Below, one piece after another: positions 8,562 through 17,104 of a DNA stretch of 64,000 nt. Position 1 is the stretch's first letter. Every line of letters begins with the position of its first letter. Where the stretch lies: NCBI RefSeq assembly GCF_900177655.1, contig NZ_FXWK01000001.1:124001-188000 (forward strand). The letters run 5' to 3'. Below the pieces are notes generated by a model. It was not told the origin of the DNA and did no database searches. It saw only the letters and a list, made by a program, of their open reading frames with translations. The translations under genes and the position numbers were made by a program. The DNA comes from Devosia lucknowensis. Its GTDB lineage: Bacteria > Pseudomonadota > Alphaproteobacteria > Rhizobiales > Devosiaceae.

Positions 8562-9200
8562 ATGGCCGGCCGTCCCGACCTGATTCTGGCTTCGGCCTCG
8601 CCCCGTCGGCTGGCGCTGCTCAACCAGATCGGCATCGAGCCCGAGCATCTGGTTCCGGCGCATGTCGACGAGACTCCGGAAAAGGGTGAGTTGCCGCGCA
8701 AGCTCGCGCAGCGCCTGGCCGACCTCAAGGCCCTGACGGCGCGCCACAAGGCAGACGTCGCGGGCTTTGGCAGCAATTCGCTGGTGCTGGCGGCCGATAC
8801 GGTGGTGGCGGTGGGTCGGCGCGTCCTGCCCAAGGCCGAAACCATGGAAGAGGCGTCCGATTGCCTCCGGCTGCTGTCCGGCCGCGCCCACCGGGTCTAT
8901 ACCGGCATGACCCTGATCACGCCCTCGGGCGCGCGCCGGCATCGCCTCGTCGAAACCCGTATTCGCTTCAAGCGCCTCTCCAACAAGGAGATGGAGGCTT
9001 ACCTTGCCAGTGCCGAATGGCGCGACAAGGCCGGCGGCTACGCCATCCAGGGCATTGCCGGGTCCTTCGTGGTCAAGCTCGTCGGCTCCTATTCGGGCGT
9101 CGTCGGCCTGCCGCTCAACGAAGTTACGCAGCTTCTGGCGGGCGAGGGCTATCCCGTCCACTTCAACTGGCTCAACCAGTCGAGCCTGACGGGCGTCTGA
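8562..9200 (+). CDS. maf: Maf family nucleoside triphosphate pyrophosphatase
   Basis: A 212-aa Maf/HAM1-superfamily house-cleaning pyrophosphatase that hydrolyses non-canonical or excess nucleoside triphosphates, releasing pyrophosphate. The N-terminal loop [16 protein letters not shown], the catalytic base region [19 protein letters not shown] (about 68–86) and the later [16 protein letters not shown] are all typical. Whether it prefers m7GTP (YceF type) or dTTP/UTP (YhdE type) cannot be told from these motifs alone. CAGGAGC precedes the ATG. The stop overlaps the start of yacG (TGATG), so the two genes are coupled. Confidence 0.93.
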   Translation: MAGRPDLILASASPRRLALLNQIGIEPEHLVPAHVDETPEKGELPRKLAQRLADLKALTARHKADVAGFGSNSLVLAADTVVAVGRRVLPKAETMEEASDCLRLLSGRAHRVYTGMTLITPSGARRHRLVETRIRFKRLSNKEMEAYLASAEWRDKAGGYAIQGIAGSFVVKLVGSYSGVVGLPLNEVTQLLAGEGYPVHFNWLNQSSLTGV

Positions 9201-9376
9201 TGGCCGATACCGCGCAAAAGCCATGCCCGATCTGCGGCAAGCCTGCCGTAGAGGCGTTCAAGCCATTCTGCTCGAAGCGCTGCGCCGATGTCGACCTCAA
9301 CCGTTGGCTTTCGGGCAATTACGTCATCCCGGCACGGGACGACGAGCCGCTCCCGGATCTCGACGACGAAAACTAG
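9200..9376 (+). CDS. yacG: DNA gyrase inhibitor YacG-type zinc protein
   Basis: A 58-aa zinc-ribbon protein with the Cys4 pattern CPICGK...CSKRCADVDL followed by NRWLSGNYVIP, diagnostic for YacG. E. coli YacG binds GyrB and inhibits gyrase. The acidic tail DDEPLPDLDDEN is typical. It starts within the maf stop codon and closes the hisD–infA–maf gene group. Confidence 0.95.
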   Translation: MADTAQKPCPICGKPAVEAFKPFCSKRCADVDLNRWLSGNYVIPARDDEPLPDLDDEN

Positions 9377-9682
9377 CGCCACACCGGCGACAGCAGCTTC
9401 AGCGCCGCACCGCAGGGTCCGGCGCGACCGTGTCGCGTGTCGCCGTACCGCCTCTCGCGGACGCAATGGCCTCTCTCGCCCGCAAATCGGCCCGACACGT
9501 GGGAATCCGGGCAGGGCCTTGCCCCCTGCCGGGGCAGTCCGCACCGCCCTCCTGCGGCAGGTCCGCCGGCGCGCGCAAGAGATTGGCAAACGCTTTATCC
9601 ACACCGTCTTTTCCCGCTTGCGCGGCAAAAACCGTTCCCCTATAAGGCCCGTGGCTCGCGGCACCCGCCGCAACGGCCCGAT
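9377..9682. other. 306-bp gap before tRNA-Phe
   Basis: No gene is supported here. Open frames crossing the gap are Arg/Ser/Ala-rich frame shadows without a start site. The only clear content is a likely tRNA-Phe promoter at 9618–9646. The stretch 9510–9540 contains a GC-rich inverted pair (GGCAGGG/CCCTGCC) that may end yacG transcription. Confidence 0.5.
9618..9646 (+). promoter_or_regulatory. Likely promoter of tRNA-Phe
   Basis: TTGCGC (9618–9623) and TATAAG (9641–9646) are separated by 17 bases and end about 36 bases before the tRNA, a spacing typical of a sigma-70-type promoter for a stable RNA. Confidence 0.5.
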
Positions 9683-9758
9683 GCCCAGATAGCTCAGTTG
9701 GTAGAGCAGCGGATTGAAAATCCGCGTGTCGCTGGTTCGATTCCGGCTCTGGGCACCA
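9683..9758 (+). tRNA. tRNA-Phe (anticodon GAA)
   Basis: A complete 76-nt cloverleaf with encoded CCA: acceptor GCCCAGA/TCTGGGC, D-arm GCTC...GAGC, anticodon stem GCGGA/TCCGC around TTGAAAA (anticodon GAA), T-arm GCTGG/CCGGC around TTCGATT, discriminator A. Confidence 0.97.
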
Positions 9759-9876
9759 CCACTTTCCCCACATCGCCGACGATACGTCCCACGTCACGCG
9801 CGTGCACATTCTGCACTCTGGCCTTCCATCATCCGCTCCATATCTTGTATGGCCTAACCGACCATTGGGAGCTGAC

Positions 9877-10908
9877 ATGACTTCGCTGACCTTCCGCCGC
9901 CCTGTCGATCTTCATGTGCATTTCCGCGACGGTGCGGTGCTGCGCGAAGTGGTGCCCTATACGGCGCGCCAGTTTGCCCGCGCCATCGTCATGCCCAATC
10001 TGGTGCCCCCGGTGACGACGGCGAAAATGGCGGCCGCCTATCGCGAGCGCATTCTCGCCGCAGTGCCCGAGGGTGTCGATTTCACGCCGATGATGACATG
10101 CTACCTGACCGATCACACCGATCCGGCCGATCTCGTGGCAGGGCATCGCGACGGTGTCTTCGCGGCCGCAAAACTGTATCCGGCGCATGCCACCACCAAT
10201 TCCCAGCATGGCGTCAGCTCGGTCGATGCGCTCGACCCGGTGTTTGCCGCGATGGCCGAAGCCGGCATTCCGCTGCTCACCCATGGTGAGCTCGTCGGAC
10301 CGCATGTCGATATCTTCGACCGTGAAAAGTTGTTCATCGACAAGGTGCTGATCCCTGTCCTCGACCGGCATCCCGCCCTGCGCTTGGTGATGGAACACAT
10401 CACCACCCAGGAAGGCGCAGAATTCGTCGCCAGCCGCGGCAGCAACGTCGCCGCGACGATCACGCCCCAGCATCTGCTCTATAATCGCAACGCCCTGTTC
10501 GAAGGCGGCCTGCGCCCCCATCTCTATTGCCTGCCCATCCTCAAGCGTGCCCGCCACCAGGAGGCCCTGCGCAAGGCGGCGACCAGCGGCTCGCCCCACT
10601 ATTTTCTGGGCACCGATACCGCCCCGCATGTGCGCCGGCTCAAGGAGGCTGATTGCGGCTGCGCCGGCGTGTTCAGTGCTCCGGTTGCCGTCGAAGCCTA
10701 TCTCAGGGTGTTCGACGAAGACGGTGCGCTCGATCGTTTCGAGGTATTTGCCTCGCTCAACGGTCCGGCCTTCTACGGTTTCGCGCCTAGCGAAACGCGC
10801 GTCACCTATGCACGGGTGCCGCATGCCGTTCCCGCTACCGTCGCGGTGGAATCCGATGAGATCTTTCCGCTTTTTGGCGGGACCGATGTGGAGTGGACGG
10901 AGCAGTAA
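9877..10908 (+). CDS. pyrC: Dihydroorotase PyrC (class II)
   Basis: A 343-aa zinc amidohydrolase that interconverts carbamoyl-aspartate and dihydroorotate in pyrimidine synthesis. The metal ligands His-x-His are in DLHVHFRDG (residues 11–19), the carboxylated Lys in AAKLYPAHATTNS, further metal His in LTHGEL and VMEHITT, and the catalytic Asp in LGTDTAPH. Its length matches the E. coli PyrC class (348 aa). GGGAGC lies nine bases before the ATG at 9877. The in-frame upstream extension (from 9802) is not protein-like. A terminator hairpin follows. Confidence 0.95.
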   Translation: MTSLTFRRPVDLHVHFRDGAVLREVVPYTARQFARAIVMPNLVPPVTTAKMAAAYRERILAAVPEGVDFTPMMTCYLTDHTDPADLVAGHRDGVFAAAKLYPAHATTNSQHGVSSVDALDPVFAAMAEAGIPLLTHGELVGPHVDIFDREKLFIDKVLIPVLDRHPALRLVMEHITTQEGAEFVASRGSNVAATITPQHLLYNRNALFEGGLRPHLYCLPILKRARHQEALRKAATSGSPHYFLGTDTAPHVRRLKEADCGCAGVFSAPVAVEAYLRVFDEDGALDRFEVFASLNGPAFYGFAPSETRVTYARVPHAVPATVAVESDEIFPLFGGTDVEWTEQ

Positions 10909-10950
10909 ATCTCCATCATCCACTTTGCGCTTTTGAGCAAAATTGTATAG

Positions 10951-10969
10951 AGGAGCGTACGCTCCTTTT
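10951..10969 (+). terminator. Terminator after pyrC
   Basis: The perfect palindrome AGGAGCGTACGCTCCT is followed by TTT, 42 bases after the pyrC stop. It folds as a 6-bp stem with a GTAC loop and fits a rho-independent terminator. Confidence 0.65.
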
Positions 10970-11015
10970 ACATGCTCAAGTTTAGTGTAGCATCGAAAGT
11001 GGATGAGGGTCGAGA

Positions 11016-12860
11016 ATGCTTGCCGGCGATACTGAAATATTGCTGCGCGTTCAGACGGAAGTCCTGGAGGCGGTCGCGCGTGGACGCGAACTGAGCGAAG
11101 TCGGGGCCATCCTGTGCAGCCGCGTCGAGGCGGTTGCCTCCGGGGTCCTCTGCTCCATCCTTCTTGTTGACGAGCAGGGTCAATTGCATCCGCTGGCCGC
11201 GCCCGGCCTGCCGAACGAATTCTCCACCGCAATCGAAGGCCAGTCCATCGGCCCTAAGGCGGGCTCCTGTGGAACCGCTGCATGGCGCAATGCGCCCGTG
11301 ATGGTCACCGACATCGCCAATGATCCGCTCTGGGAAGACTATGCGCAGCTGGCGCTGCCGCTCGGCCTGCGCGCCTGCTGGTCGAGCCCGATCGCGGATG
11401 CCCATGGCCGGGTGGTCGCCACCTTTGCGTTCTATTACGGCGCCAATCGCGGCCCCACCGATTTCGAACGTCAGGTCGTCGAGATGTGCCTGCGGCTCCT
11501 GGCCCTCGCCATCGAGCATGAGCGCGTTCACGCGCGCAACCACCATCTGGCCTATTACGATGCGCTGACCGATCTGCCCAATCGCGCCCAGTTCAACGCG
11601 CGGCTGGCCGAGCATGTGCTCGAGGGCAAGCCATTCGGCCTGCTGCTGCTCGATATCGATCACCTCAAGCTGGTCAACGACAGCATCGGCCACGCCGCCG
11701 GCGATGCCCTGATCCGCACCATCGCGCTCCGCCTCGCCAGCTGCCGCCCGGATATCATGCCCTGTCGGCTGGGCGGCGATGAGATGGCCATGCTGGTGCG
11801 CGGCTGTCAGGATCACGCCGGGCTCGAACAGGTGGCCCAGCGTGTCCTCGCAGCGGTGTCGGGCATGGTCACGATGGGCGATCAGAGCATCGATGCGCAT
11901 GTGACGCTCGGCGGCGCCGTGTTCCATGTCGATGCCGAGGATGCCGACACGCTGTGCCAGAACGCCGACTTCGCGCTCTATCAGGCCAAGCAGACCCATC
12001 GCGGCGGCTATGTCGGCTTTCGCCCCGATCTGCGCACCGCCATCGTCGAGCGGATCGCGACGGTGCGGCAGCTCGATCAGGCCATGTCCGAAGATCGCAT
12101 CATCGTGCATTACCAGCCCATCGTCCGGCTGGATTCGGCCGAGATCATCGGGCTCGAGGCCCTTGCGCGCATGATCATGCCCGATGGCAGCGTTGTCTCC
12201 GCCGGTGCCTTTCATGCCGGCCTCGACGACCCGCGCATCGCCTATCAGCTGACCGGCAAGGTGCTTGAACAGGTCGCCCGCGACGTGCGCTACTGGCTCG
12301 ATCAGGGCATTCCGTTCCAGCATGTCGGGGTCAATGTGACGACCGGCGATTTTGCCCGCGGTGACCTTGCCCAGCGGATCGGAACACTGTTCGCGGCGGA
12401 GAAAGTTCCGCTTCGCCACATCGTGCTGGAGGTCAATGAATCGGTCTTCATGGGCGGCTCCGATCAGTCGGTGCCGCACGCGGTTGAGGCCCTGCGCGCC
12501 CAAGGCATTCTCGTCGCACTCGACGATTTCGGCACCGGCTTTGCCTCGCTCACGCACCTTTTGAGCTTCCCGGTGGATGTCATCAAGATCGATCGCTCCT
12601 TCGTCGAAAAGCTTGGTGGCGACCAGCCCAGCGAGGTCGTCGTCCGGGCCATCCTGGAAATCGCCCAGCGCCTCGATATGCGCGTGGTTGCCGAAGGCAT
12701 TGAAACCAGTGGCCAGGTGGCGGTGTTGCGTCAGTTCGGCTGCCAGATGGGACAGGGTTACCTGTTCTCGCGGCCTGTACCAGCCACCGATGTCACGCGT
12801 TTGCTTCGCCTCTTCGGCCAGAAGAACCCCGTGCCGCGGCGGAGCCGAGCCACCGGCTGA
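11016..12860 (+). CDS. GAF–GGDEF–EAL cyclic-di-GMP signalling protein
   Basis: A 614-aa soluble protein. Residues 1–165 form a GAF sensor domain (CSILLVDEQG, GSCGTAAW, WSSPI), residues about 175–330 a GGDEF domain (DALTDLPNR, LLDIDHLKLVND) and residues about 345–600 an EAL phosphodiesterase domain. The GGDEF signature reads GGDEM, so cyclase activity may be weak or lost. The EAL side keeps EALAR, VNVTTGDF, LEVNES, DDFGTG, IKIDRSF, AEGIET and QGYLFSRP, so it probably degrades cyclic di-GMP, perhaps with the GGDEF domain as a GTP sensor. No membrane segments are seen. A very strong terminator lies 20 bases after the stop. Confidence 0.93.
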   Translation: MLAGDTEILLRVQTEVLEAVARGRELSEVGAILCSRVEAVASGVLCSILLVDEQGQLHPLAAPGLPNEFSTAIEGQSIGPKAGSCGTAAWRNAPVMVTDIANDPLWEDYAQLALPLGLRACWSSPIADAHGRVVATFAFYYGANRGPTDFERQVVEMCLRLLALAIEHERVHARNHHLAYYDALTDLPNRAQFNARLAEHVLEGKPFGLLLLDIDHLKLVNDSIGHAAGDALIRTIALRLASCRPDIMPCRLGGDEMAMLVRGCQDHAGLEQVAQRVLAAVSGMVTMGDQSIDAHVTLGGAVFHVDAEDADTLCQNADFALYQAKQTHRGGYVGFRPDLRTAIVERIATVRQLDQAMSEDRIIVHYQPIVRLDSAEIIGLEALARMIMPDGSVVSAGAFHAGLDDPRIAYQLTGKVLEQVARDVRYWLDQGIPFQHVGVNVTTGDFARGDLAQRIGTLFAAEKVPLRHIVLEVNESVFMGGSDQSVPHAVEALRAQGILVALDDFGTGFASLTHLLSFPVDVIKIDRSFVEKLGGDQPSEVVVRAILEIAQRLDMRVVAEGIETSGQVAVLRQFGCQMGQGYLFSRPVPATDVTRLLRLFGQKNPVPRRSRATG

Positions 12861-12880
12861 TAAAAGCCTCGGGAAAAAAG

Positions 12881-12917
12881 AAAGGCCCGGACCTCTGGGG
12901 GAGAGGTCCGGGCCTTT
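12881..12917 (+). terminator. Strong rho-independent terminator
   Basis: A 15-bp perfect stem, AAAGGCCCGGACCTC pairing with GAGGTCCGGGCCTTT, has a 7-base loop (12896–12902). Because the arms begin AAA and end TTT it can work in both directions, ending the GAF-GGDEF-EAL gene on the plus strand. Confidence 0.85.
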
Positions 12918-13070
12918 GGCTCTGGCGCCGACGCTACAGGTCGCTGGGGAGGGACCGCGCCCTGCATGCCGGTTTTGCGCCGAGCTTTCGGGAAACGCGC
13001 CGGGCCCATTGGGCAGCGCTGCATCCTTGTCACGTTAAATAGGTGCTTCTGCGCCCGCTTCAAGTGCCGG

Positions 13071-13232
13071 TCAGAGAACACTCGTCAACACGGTCGCCGC
13101 CACGGCCACGAGGCCAAAGGCCGAGAGCACTGCTGCAATCACCATGGCGCGCGCCCTGTGCACATGCCCGCCGAGCCGCGCGCTGCGCTTGATCGCCTCG
13201 ATATCGTACCGGTCGGAAGAAAGATGTGTCAT
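13071..13232 (-). CDS. Small single-pass membrane protein, unknown
   Basis: A predicted 53-aa protein starting MTHLSSDRYDIEAIKRSARL, with a basic N-terminal half and one hydrophobic helix (about residues 30–51, MVIAAVLSAFGLVAVAATVL) ending near the C-terminus. The ribosome-binding site GGGGCGAGG lies just before the ATG at 13232. The longer in-frame ORF from 13355 has no comparable site. No family was recognised. It stands alone between two plus-strand genes. Confidence 0.5.
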   Translation of the reverse strand: MTHLSSDRYDIEAIKRSARLGGHVHRARAMVIAAVLSAFGLVAVAATVLTSVL

Positions 13233-13450
13233 GGCCTCGCCCCGCTCATGCGGCGTCCTTGCGAACGCTTGGTGCCTCTGGGCAGCCGCCTTGCTGGACT
13301 GTTTCTCACCCTTGCCCTCAAAGTGTACGCAGGGCATCGCCCCGGCCAAACCCAAGCTTTCGAACGCGGTTAATTTGTTTCAAATGCCGCGCATTCGCAT
13401 CTTGTATGGTAGATATTGAAACCGCATGGCGAACGTGGCACAACCCTGCC

Positions 13451-14869
13451 ATGACCCAGCCCAGCCATCTCCACCCCGATCGCCTGTTTCCCGCTTCCGA
13501 GCCCGCGCAGTCGATCGCGCGCGATCTCTATCCTGCGGTCAAGGACCTGCCTATCGTCAGTCCTCATGGGCATACCGATCCGGCCTGGTTCGCGCAGAAC
13601 GGGCGTTTCGCCAGCCCCACGGCCCTGTTCCTGACGCCCGATCACTACGTGCTGCGCATGCTCAAGAGCCGTGGCATTTCGTATGACGCACTGGGTGTTC
13701 CGCGCAAGGACGGAAAGCCCGTGGAGGCAGACGGCCGCACGGCCTGGCGCCTGTTTGCCGAGAACTATCACCTCTTCGTCGGCACGCCCTCGAGGACCTG
13801 GATCGACCATTCCCTGCATGCCGTCTTCGGCATCACCGAGGAATTGTCAGGCGCCACGGCTGACGGCATCTACGATGCCATCGACGCCAAGCTCGCCACG
13901 CCCGAACTGTTGCCGCGCGCCATTCTCGACCGCTTCAAGGTAGAGGTGATCGCCACGACCGAATTCGCGCTCGATCCGCTTACCCACCACCAGTCCATGG
14001 CCGACCATGGGCTCATCGGCCGGGTCAGGACCACCTATCGGCCCGACGACGTGTGCGACCCCAGCCGTCCCGCGATCGTCGAAAACCTGCAGCGCTTCGG
14101 TGAGCTGACCGGCGAGAATGTCAGCTCCTGGGCCGGTCTCATCAACGCCCACCGTGCGCGGCGCGAATATTTCCGCCGCTTCGGCGCCGTCGCCACCGAT
14201 CATGGCGTCCCCACCGCCAATACGGCGGACCTGTCGGCGCCCGAAAAGCAGGCGCTGCTCGACAAGGTGATGGCGGGCCGCCACGACGCCGCCGACGCCG
14301 AGTTGTTCCGCGCCCAGATGATGACAGAAATGGCGCTGCTCTCTGTCGAGGACGGCATGGTCATGCAGCTCCACGCCGGATCGCGCCGCAATACTGATCC
14401 CGTCACCTTTGGCGAACGCGGCCCCGACATGGGCGCCGATATTCCCGGGCCCACCGACTATGTCGGCGGCCTAAAGGCGCTGCTGGGTCGCTGCGGCAAC
14501 GAGCCGAACCTGCGGCTCATCATGTTCGTGCTCGACGAAACCACCTATGCGCGCGAGCTCGCCCCGATGGCCGGATATTGGCCGAGCCTGCTCATCGGGC
14601 CGCCCTGGTGGTTCCACGACAGCCCGCAGGGCATTCGCCGTTATCTCGACCAGGTCGTCGAAACCGCCGGCTTCTACAATCTCGCCGGCTTCAACGACGA
14701 CACTCGCGCCTTGCTCTCCATTCCGGCCCGGCACGATGTGTGGCGTCGCGAAGTCTGCGGCTTCCTCGGTCGTTGGGTCGGTGAGAACCGCATCAGCAAG
14801 TCTGCCGCCCGGGACATCGCCGTCCACCTGAGCTACCAGGCTGCCAAGGACGCCTACAAGATCCAGTGA
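13451..14869 (+). CDS. uxaC: Glucuronate isomerase UxaC
   Basis: A 472-aa amidohydrolase-fold isomerase converting D-glucuronate to D-fructuronate and D-galacturonate to D-tagaturonate at the top of hexuronate catabolism. It has the typical length and motifs: PIVSPHGHTDPAWFA with metal-binding His-x-His (about 35), FAENYHLF, EVIATTEFALDPL, MVMQLHAGSRRN and RYLDQVVETAGFYNLAGFNDDTRAL. The ATG at 13451 is used; the upstream in-frame extension is not UxaC-like. No uxu/uxa partner lies next to it. A short ATCT…AGAT inverted repeat around TTGTATGGT at 13400 could be a regulator site, but this is weak. A hairpin at 14880 follows. Confidence 0.95.
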   Translation: MTQPSHLHPDRLFPASEPAQSIARDLYPAVKDLPIVSPHGHTDPAWFAQNGRFASPTALFLTPDHYVLRMLKSRGISYDALGVPRKDGKPVEADGRTAWRLFAENYHLFVGTPSRTWIDHSLHAVFGITEELSGATADGIYDAIDAKLATPELLPRAILDRFKVEVIATTEFALDPLTHHQSMADHGLIGRVRTTYRPDDVCDPSRPAIVENLQRFGELTGENVSSWAGLINAHRARREYFRRFGAVATDHGVPTANTADLSAPEKQALLDKVMAGRHDAADAELFRAQMMTEMALLSVEDGMVMQLHAGSRRNTDPVTFGERGPDMGADIPGPTDYVGGLKALLGRCGNEPNLRLIMFVLDETTYARELAPMAGYWPSLLIGPPWWFHDSPQGIRRYLDQVVETAGFYNLAGFNDDTRALLSIPARHDVWRREVCGFLGRWVGENRISKSAARDIAVHLSYQAAKDAYKIQ

Positions 14870-14879
14870 TTTGCGGCAC

Positions 14880-14902
14880 CCCTCTCCCCTTGTGGGAGAG
14901 GG
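14880..14902. repeat. Dispersed CCCTCTCCC hairpin after uxaC
   Basis: CCCTCTCCC/GGGAGAGGG around CTTGT forms a perfect hairpin 10 bases past the uxaC stop. Close relatives are at 58242–58264 (ACCTCTCCC/GGGAGAGGT) and in 33773–33825. It is a dispersed intergenic element and may also act as terminator. Confidence 0.7.
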
Positions 14903-14986
14903 AGAACCGCCTCACTTCCATCACCTTCTCGCGCCACCCAGCACACAACCGTCGAATCGCCGGTCCGCTTCTGCTCTAATGGCGCC

Positions 14987-15838
14987 ATGATGAATCAGTC
15001 TCCCGTCGAAACCGCGCTCAGCCGCGCCCTGATCCGCTGGTCACTGACCAAGTCCACGCCGGTGGCCGAAACCCCGCGCAGCTGGATCTTCAAGGTCGAA
15101 CAGAACGGCCGCAATCAGGCCGCGCTGAAGATCCTGAAGCCGGCGGTCGAGAGTGAAGAGGGCAGGGGCGCGCAACTGCTGCAATGGTATGCCGGTGATG
15201 GTGCCGCCACCGTCTTCGATATCCACGGCAATACCATCTTCATGGAATGGCTCGATGGCGGCACGCTCGGCGATGCTGCCCGCGCCGGCCGGGACGAGGA
15301 AGCCACCATCGCCATTGCCACGCTGGTGGCCAATCTCCATCGCCCGCGCGAGGGCGATCTGCCGGCCCTGCAGCCGCTGCGCGAGCGCTTCCAGCCCCTG
15401 TTCGATTCCGATGTCCGCTCATGGCCCCATACTGCGCGCGATCTCTATGCCCGCTCGAGCGGCATAGCGCTTCGCCTTTTCGATCGACCCACCGCACAGG
15501 TGCCGCTCCACGGCGACCTGCACCATGACAACATCCTGTCATCCGATCGCGGTTGGCTCGCCATCGATCCCAAGGGCGTCTACGGCGATCCCAGCTACGA
15601 TCTGGCCAACGTCTTCATCAATCCCATCAATGCCAACAACATGGCCGCCGACCCGCAGCGCATCGCCGCCCGGGTCGATATCCTGTCGCAGCGCCTCGGC
15701 TATCCGCGCAAGCGGCTGCTCGGCTGGGCCGCCGCCCATGCCGCCCTCTCCGCATGCTGGGATCTCGCCGATGGCCAGCCGATCACCGGCGTTCTCGCCT
15801 GCCTCCCCAATCTGCTCAGCGCATACGATCAGGCCTGA
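14987..15838 (+). CDS. APH(6)/hydroxyurea-type phosphotransferase
   Basis: A 283-aa kinase of the aminoglycoside-6-phosphotransferase / hydroxyurea resistance family with the eukaryotic-kinase-like fold. The catalytic loop HGDLHHDNI (about 177–185) and the metal-binding AIDPKGVYGDPSYDLANVF (about 195–213) are intact, and IFMEWLDGG marks the hinge. Chromosomal members of this family need not confer streptomycin resistance; the true substrate may be another small molecule. The CAP-domain gene starts only five bases after its stop, so the two are probably co-transcribed. Confidence 0.85.
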   Translation: MMNQSPVETALSRALIRWSLTKSTPVAETPRSWIFKVEQNGRNQAALKILKPAVESEEGRGAQLLQWYAGDGAATVFDIHGNTIFMEWLDGGTLGDAARAGRDEEATIAIATLVANLHRPREGDLPALQPLRERFQPLFDSDVRSWPHTARDLYARSSGIALRLFDRPTAQVPLHGDLHHDNILSSDRGWLAIDPKGVYGDPSYDLANVFINPINANNMAADPQRIAARVDILSQRLGYPRKRLLGWAAAHAALSACWDLADGQPITGVLACLPNLLSAYDQA

Positions 15839-15843
15839 CCCCC

Positions 15844-16350
15844 ATGACCAAGTTTACCCGCCGGACAGTCCTCTTGCTCGGTACGGCCTCGATCCTTTCG
15901 GCCTGCGCCTCGACCATTCCGCCGCTGCCGGCCAAGGTGTCGGACCGGCCCGAGGATCTGACGCGAGACCAGATCGTCTCGACCATCAACGCCGTGCGTC
16001 GCGCCAATGGTGCGGGCCCCTGGACCTATAATCCCGCACTTGAAACGGCGGCCCGTTCGCAGGCGCGGCTCATGGCCAGCAAGGATACGCTGAGCCACGA
16101 TCTCGGCGTCACGCTGCGCCAGCGCGTCACCGAGGCAGGGTACCAGCTGGCCGTCGGCGAAAACGTCGCCAAGGGCTACAAGACCCTGCCGGCCACCATC
16201 GAAGGCTGGCTTGCTTCGCAAGGCCATCGCAATACGCTGCTGTCGACGCGCTTCACCGAATTCGGCCTCGCCTTCTCGCGCACCGGTTCGGGAAAACTCT
16301 ATTGGGCGCTGATCGCCGGCGGCCCGTTCGAGGCCTGGTCGCGGATCTGA
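15844..16350 (+). CDS. CAP/SCP-domain lipoprotein
   Basis: A 168-aa lipoprotein. The N-terminus MTKFTRRTVLLLGTASILSAC has a twin Arg, a hydrophobic stretch and a lipobox ending at Cys21, so it is probably exported and lipid-anchored. Residues about 40–165 form a CAP (cysteine-rich secretory/PR-1) domain with INAVRRANGAGPWTYNPALETAARSQA, LSHDL, GENVA and GHRNTLLS. Bacterial CAP proteins are of mostly unknown function. ATG at 15844 lies five bases after the kinase stop. Confidence 0.88.
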   Translation: MTKFTRRTVLLLGTASILSACASTIPPLPAKVSDRPEDLTRDQIVSTINAVRRANGAGPWTYNPALETAARSQARLMASKDTLSHDLGVTLRQRVTEAGYQLAVGENVAKGYKTLPATIEGWLASQGHRNTLLSTRFTEFGLAFSRTGSGKLYWALIAGGPFEAWSRI

Positions 16351-16366
16351 TGCGCTGTCCGGGCGC

Positions 16367-17104
16367 CTAGACACCGCGTCTGAAGACCAGCACCGTCTCG
16401 ACATTGCCGTCGCCGCCGGCAATCGGCGATACGACCTTGGTCCGCAGCGTGAACCCGGCCCCCTCGACGAACGCCACCGCGGCGTCCATGGCGCGCGCAT
16501 TCGCCTCCGCATCGGTCACGATCCCGCCCTTGCCGACGAATTCGCGCCCCACCTCGAACTGCGGCTTGAAGAGGATCACGGCGTCCGCCCTGTCGCTGCA
16601 AAGCGCCAGCGGCGCCGACAGCACCTTGGTGACCGAAACGAAGCTGACATCGGACACGACGAGGTCGATCGCACCCGGGATGAGATCCCGGTCGAGATCC
16701 CGCGCATTGGTGCCTTCGAGGCTGATGACGCGCGGCTCGTTCCGCAGGCTTGCATGCAGCTGGTCGTGTCCCACGTCGACGGCGAAAACCTGCGCCGCTC
16801 CGCGCTCCAGCAGCACCTGGGTAAAGCCGCCGGTCGAAGACCCGACATCGAGGCAAACCTTGCCATCGACATCGACGTTGCCCGCTTCGAGCCCGGCGAT
16901 CAGCTTGAGCGCCGCCCGCGAGACATAGCCGGCCGCCGGGTCGTCAAGCACGAGGACGTCGTCCTCGCCGATCATCTGGTTGGGTTTCCTGGCAGGTTCG
17001 CCATTCACCGATACGGTGCCGCGCAGGATGGCATCGCGGGCGCGCGCCCGGCTGGGCATCAGCCCGAGCTGTTCCAGCGCCAGGTCGAGCCGGATACGAC
17101 TCAA
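16367..17104 (-). CDS. tlyA: TlyA family rRNA methyltransferase / putative hemolysin
   Basis: A 245-aa protein with an N-terminal S4 RNA-binding domain (RIRLDLALEQLGLMPSRARARDAI, about 3–60) and a FtsJ-like SAM methyltransferase domain (CLDVGSSTGGFTQVLL, about 85; DLVVSDVSFVS, about 150; LFKPQFEVG, about 180). TlyA homologues 2'-O-methylate rRNA; the hemolysin name is historical. The start is a TTG that overlaps the stop of the SCO1 gene (TTGA), so it is translationally coupled to it. Confidence 0.93.
   Translation of the reverse strand: MSRIRLDLALEQLGLMPSRARARDAILRGTVSVNGEPARKPNQMIGEDDVLVLDDPAAGYVSRAALKLIAGLEAGNVDVDGKVCLDVGSSTGGFTQVLLERGAAQVFAVDVGHDQLHASLRNEPRVISLEGTNARDLDRDLIPGAIDLVVSDVSFVSVTKVLSAPLALCSDRADAVILFKPQFEVGREFVGKGGIVTDAEANARAMDAAVAFVEGAGFTLRTKVVSPIAGGDGNVETVLVFRRGV

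Noticed and set aside
13390..13410. Possible regulator site ATCT…AGAT around TTGTATGGT upstream of uxaC
   Set aside because: The arms are only four bases and no second copy or close consensus match was found.
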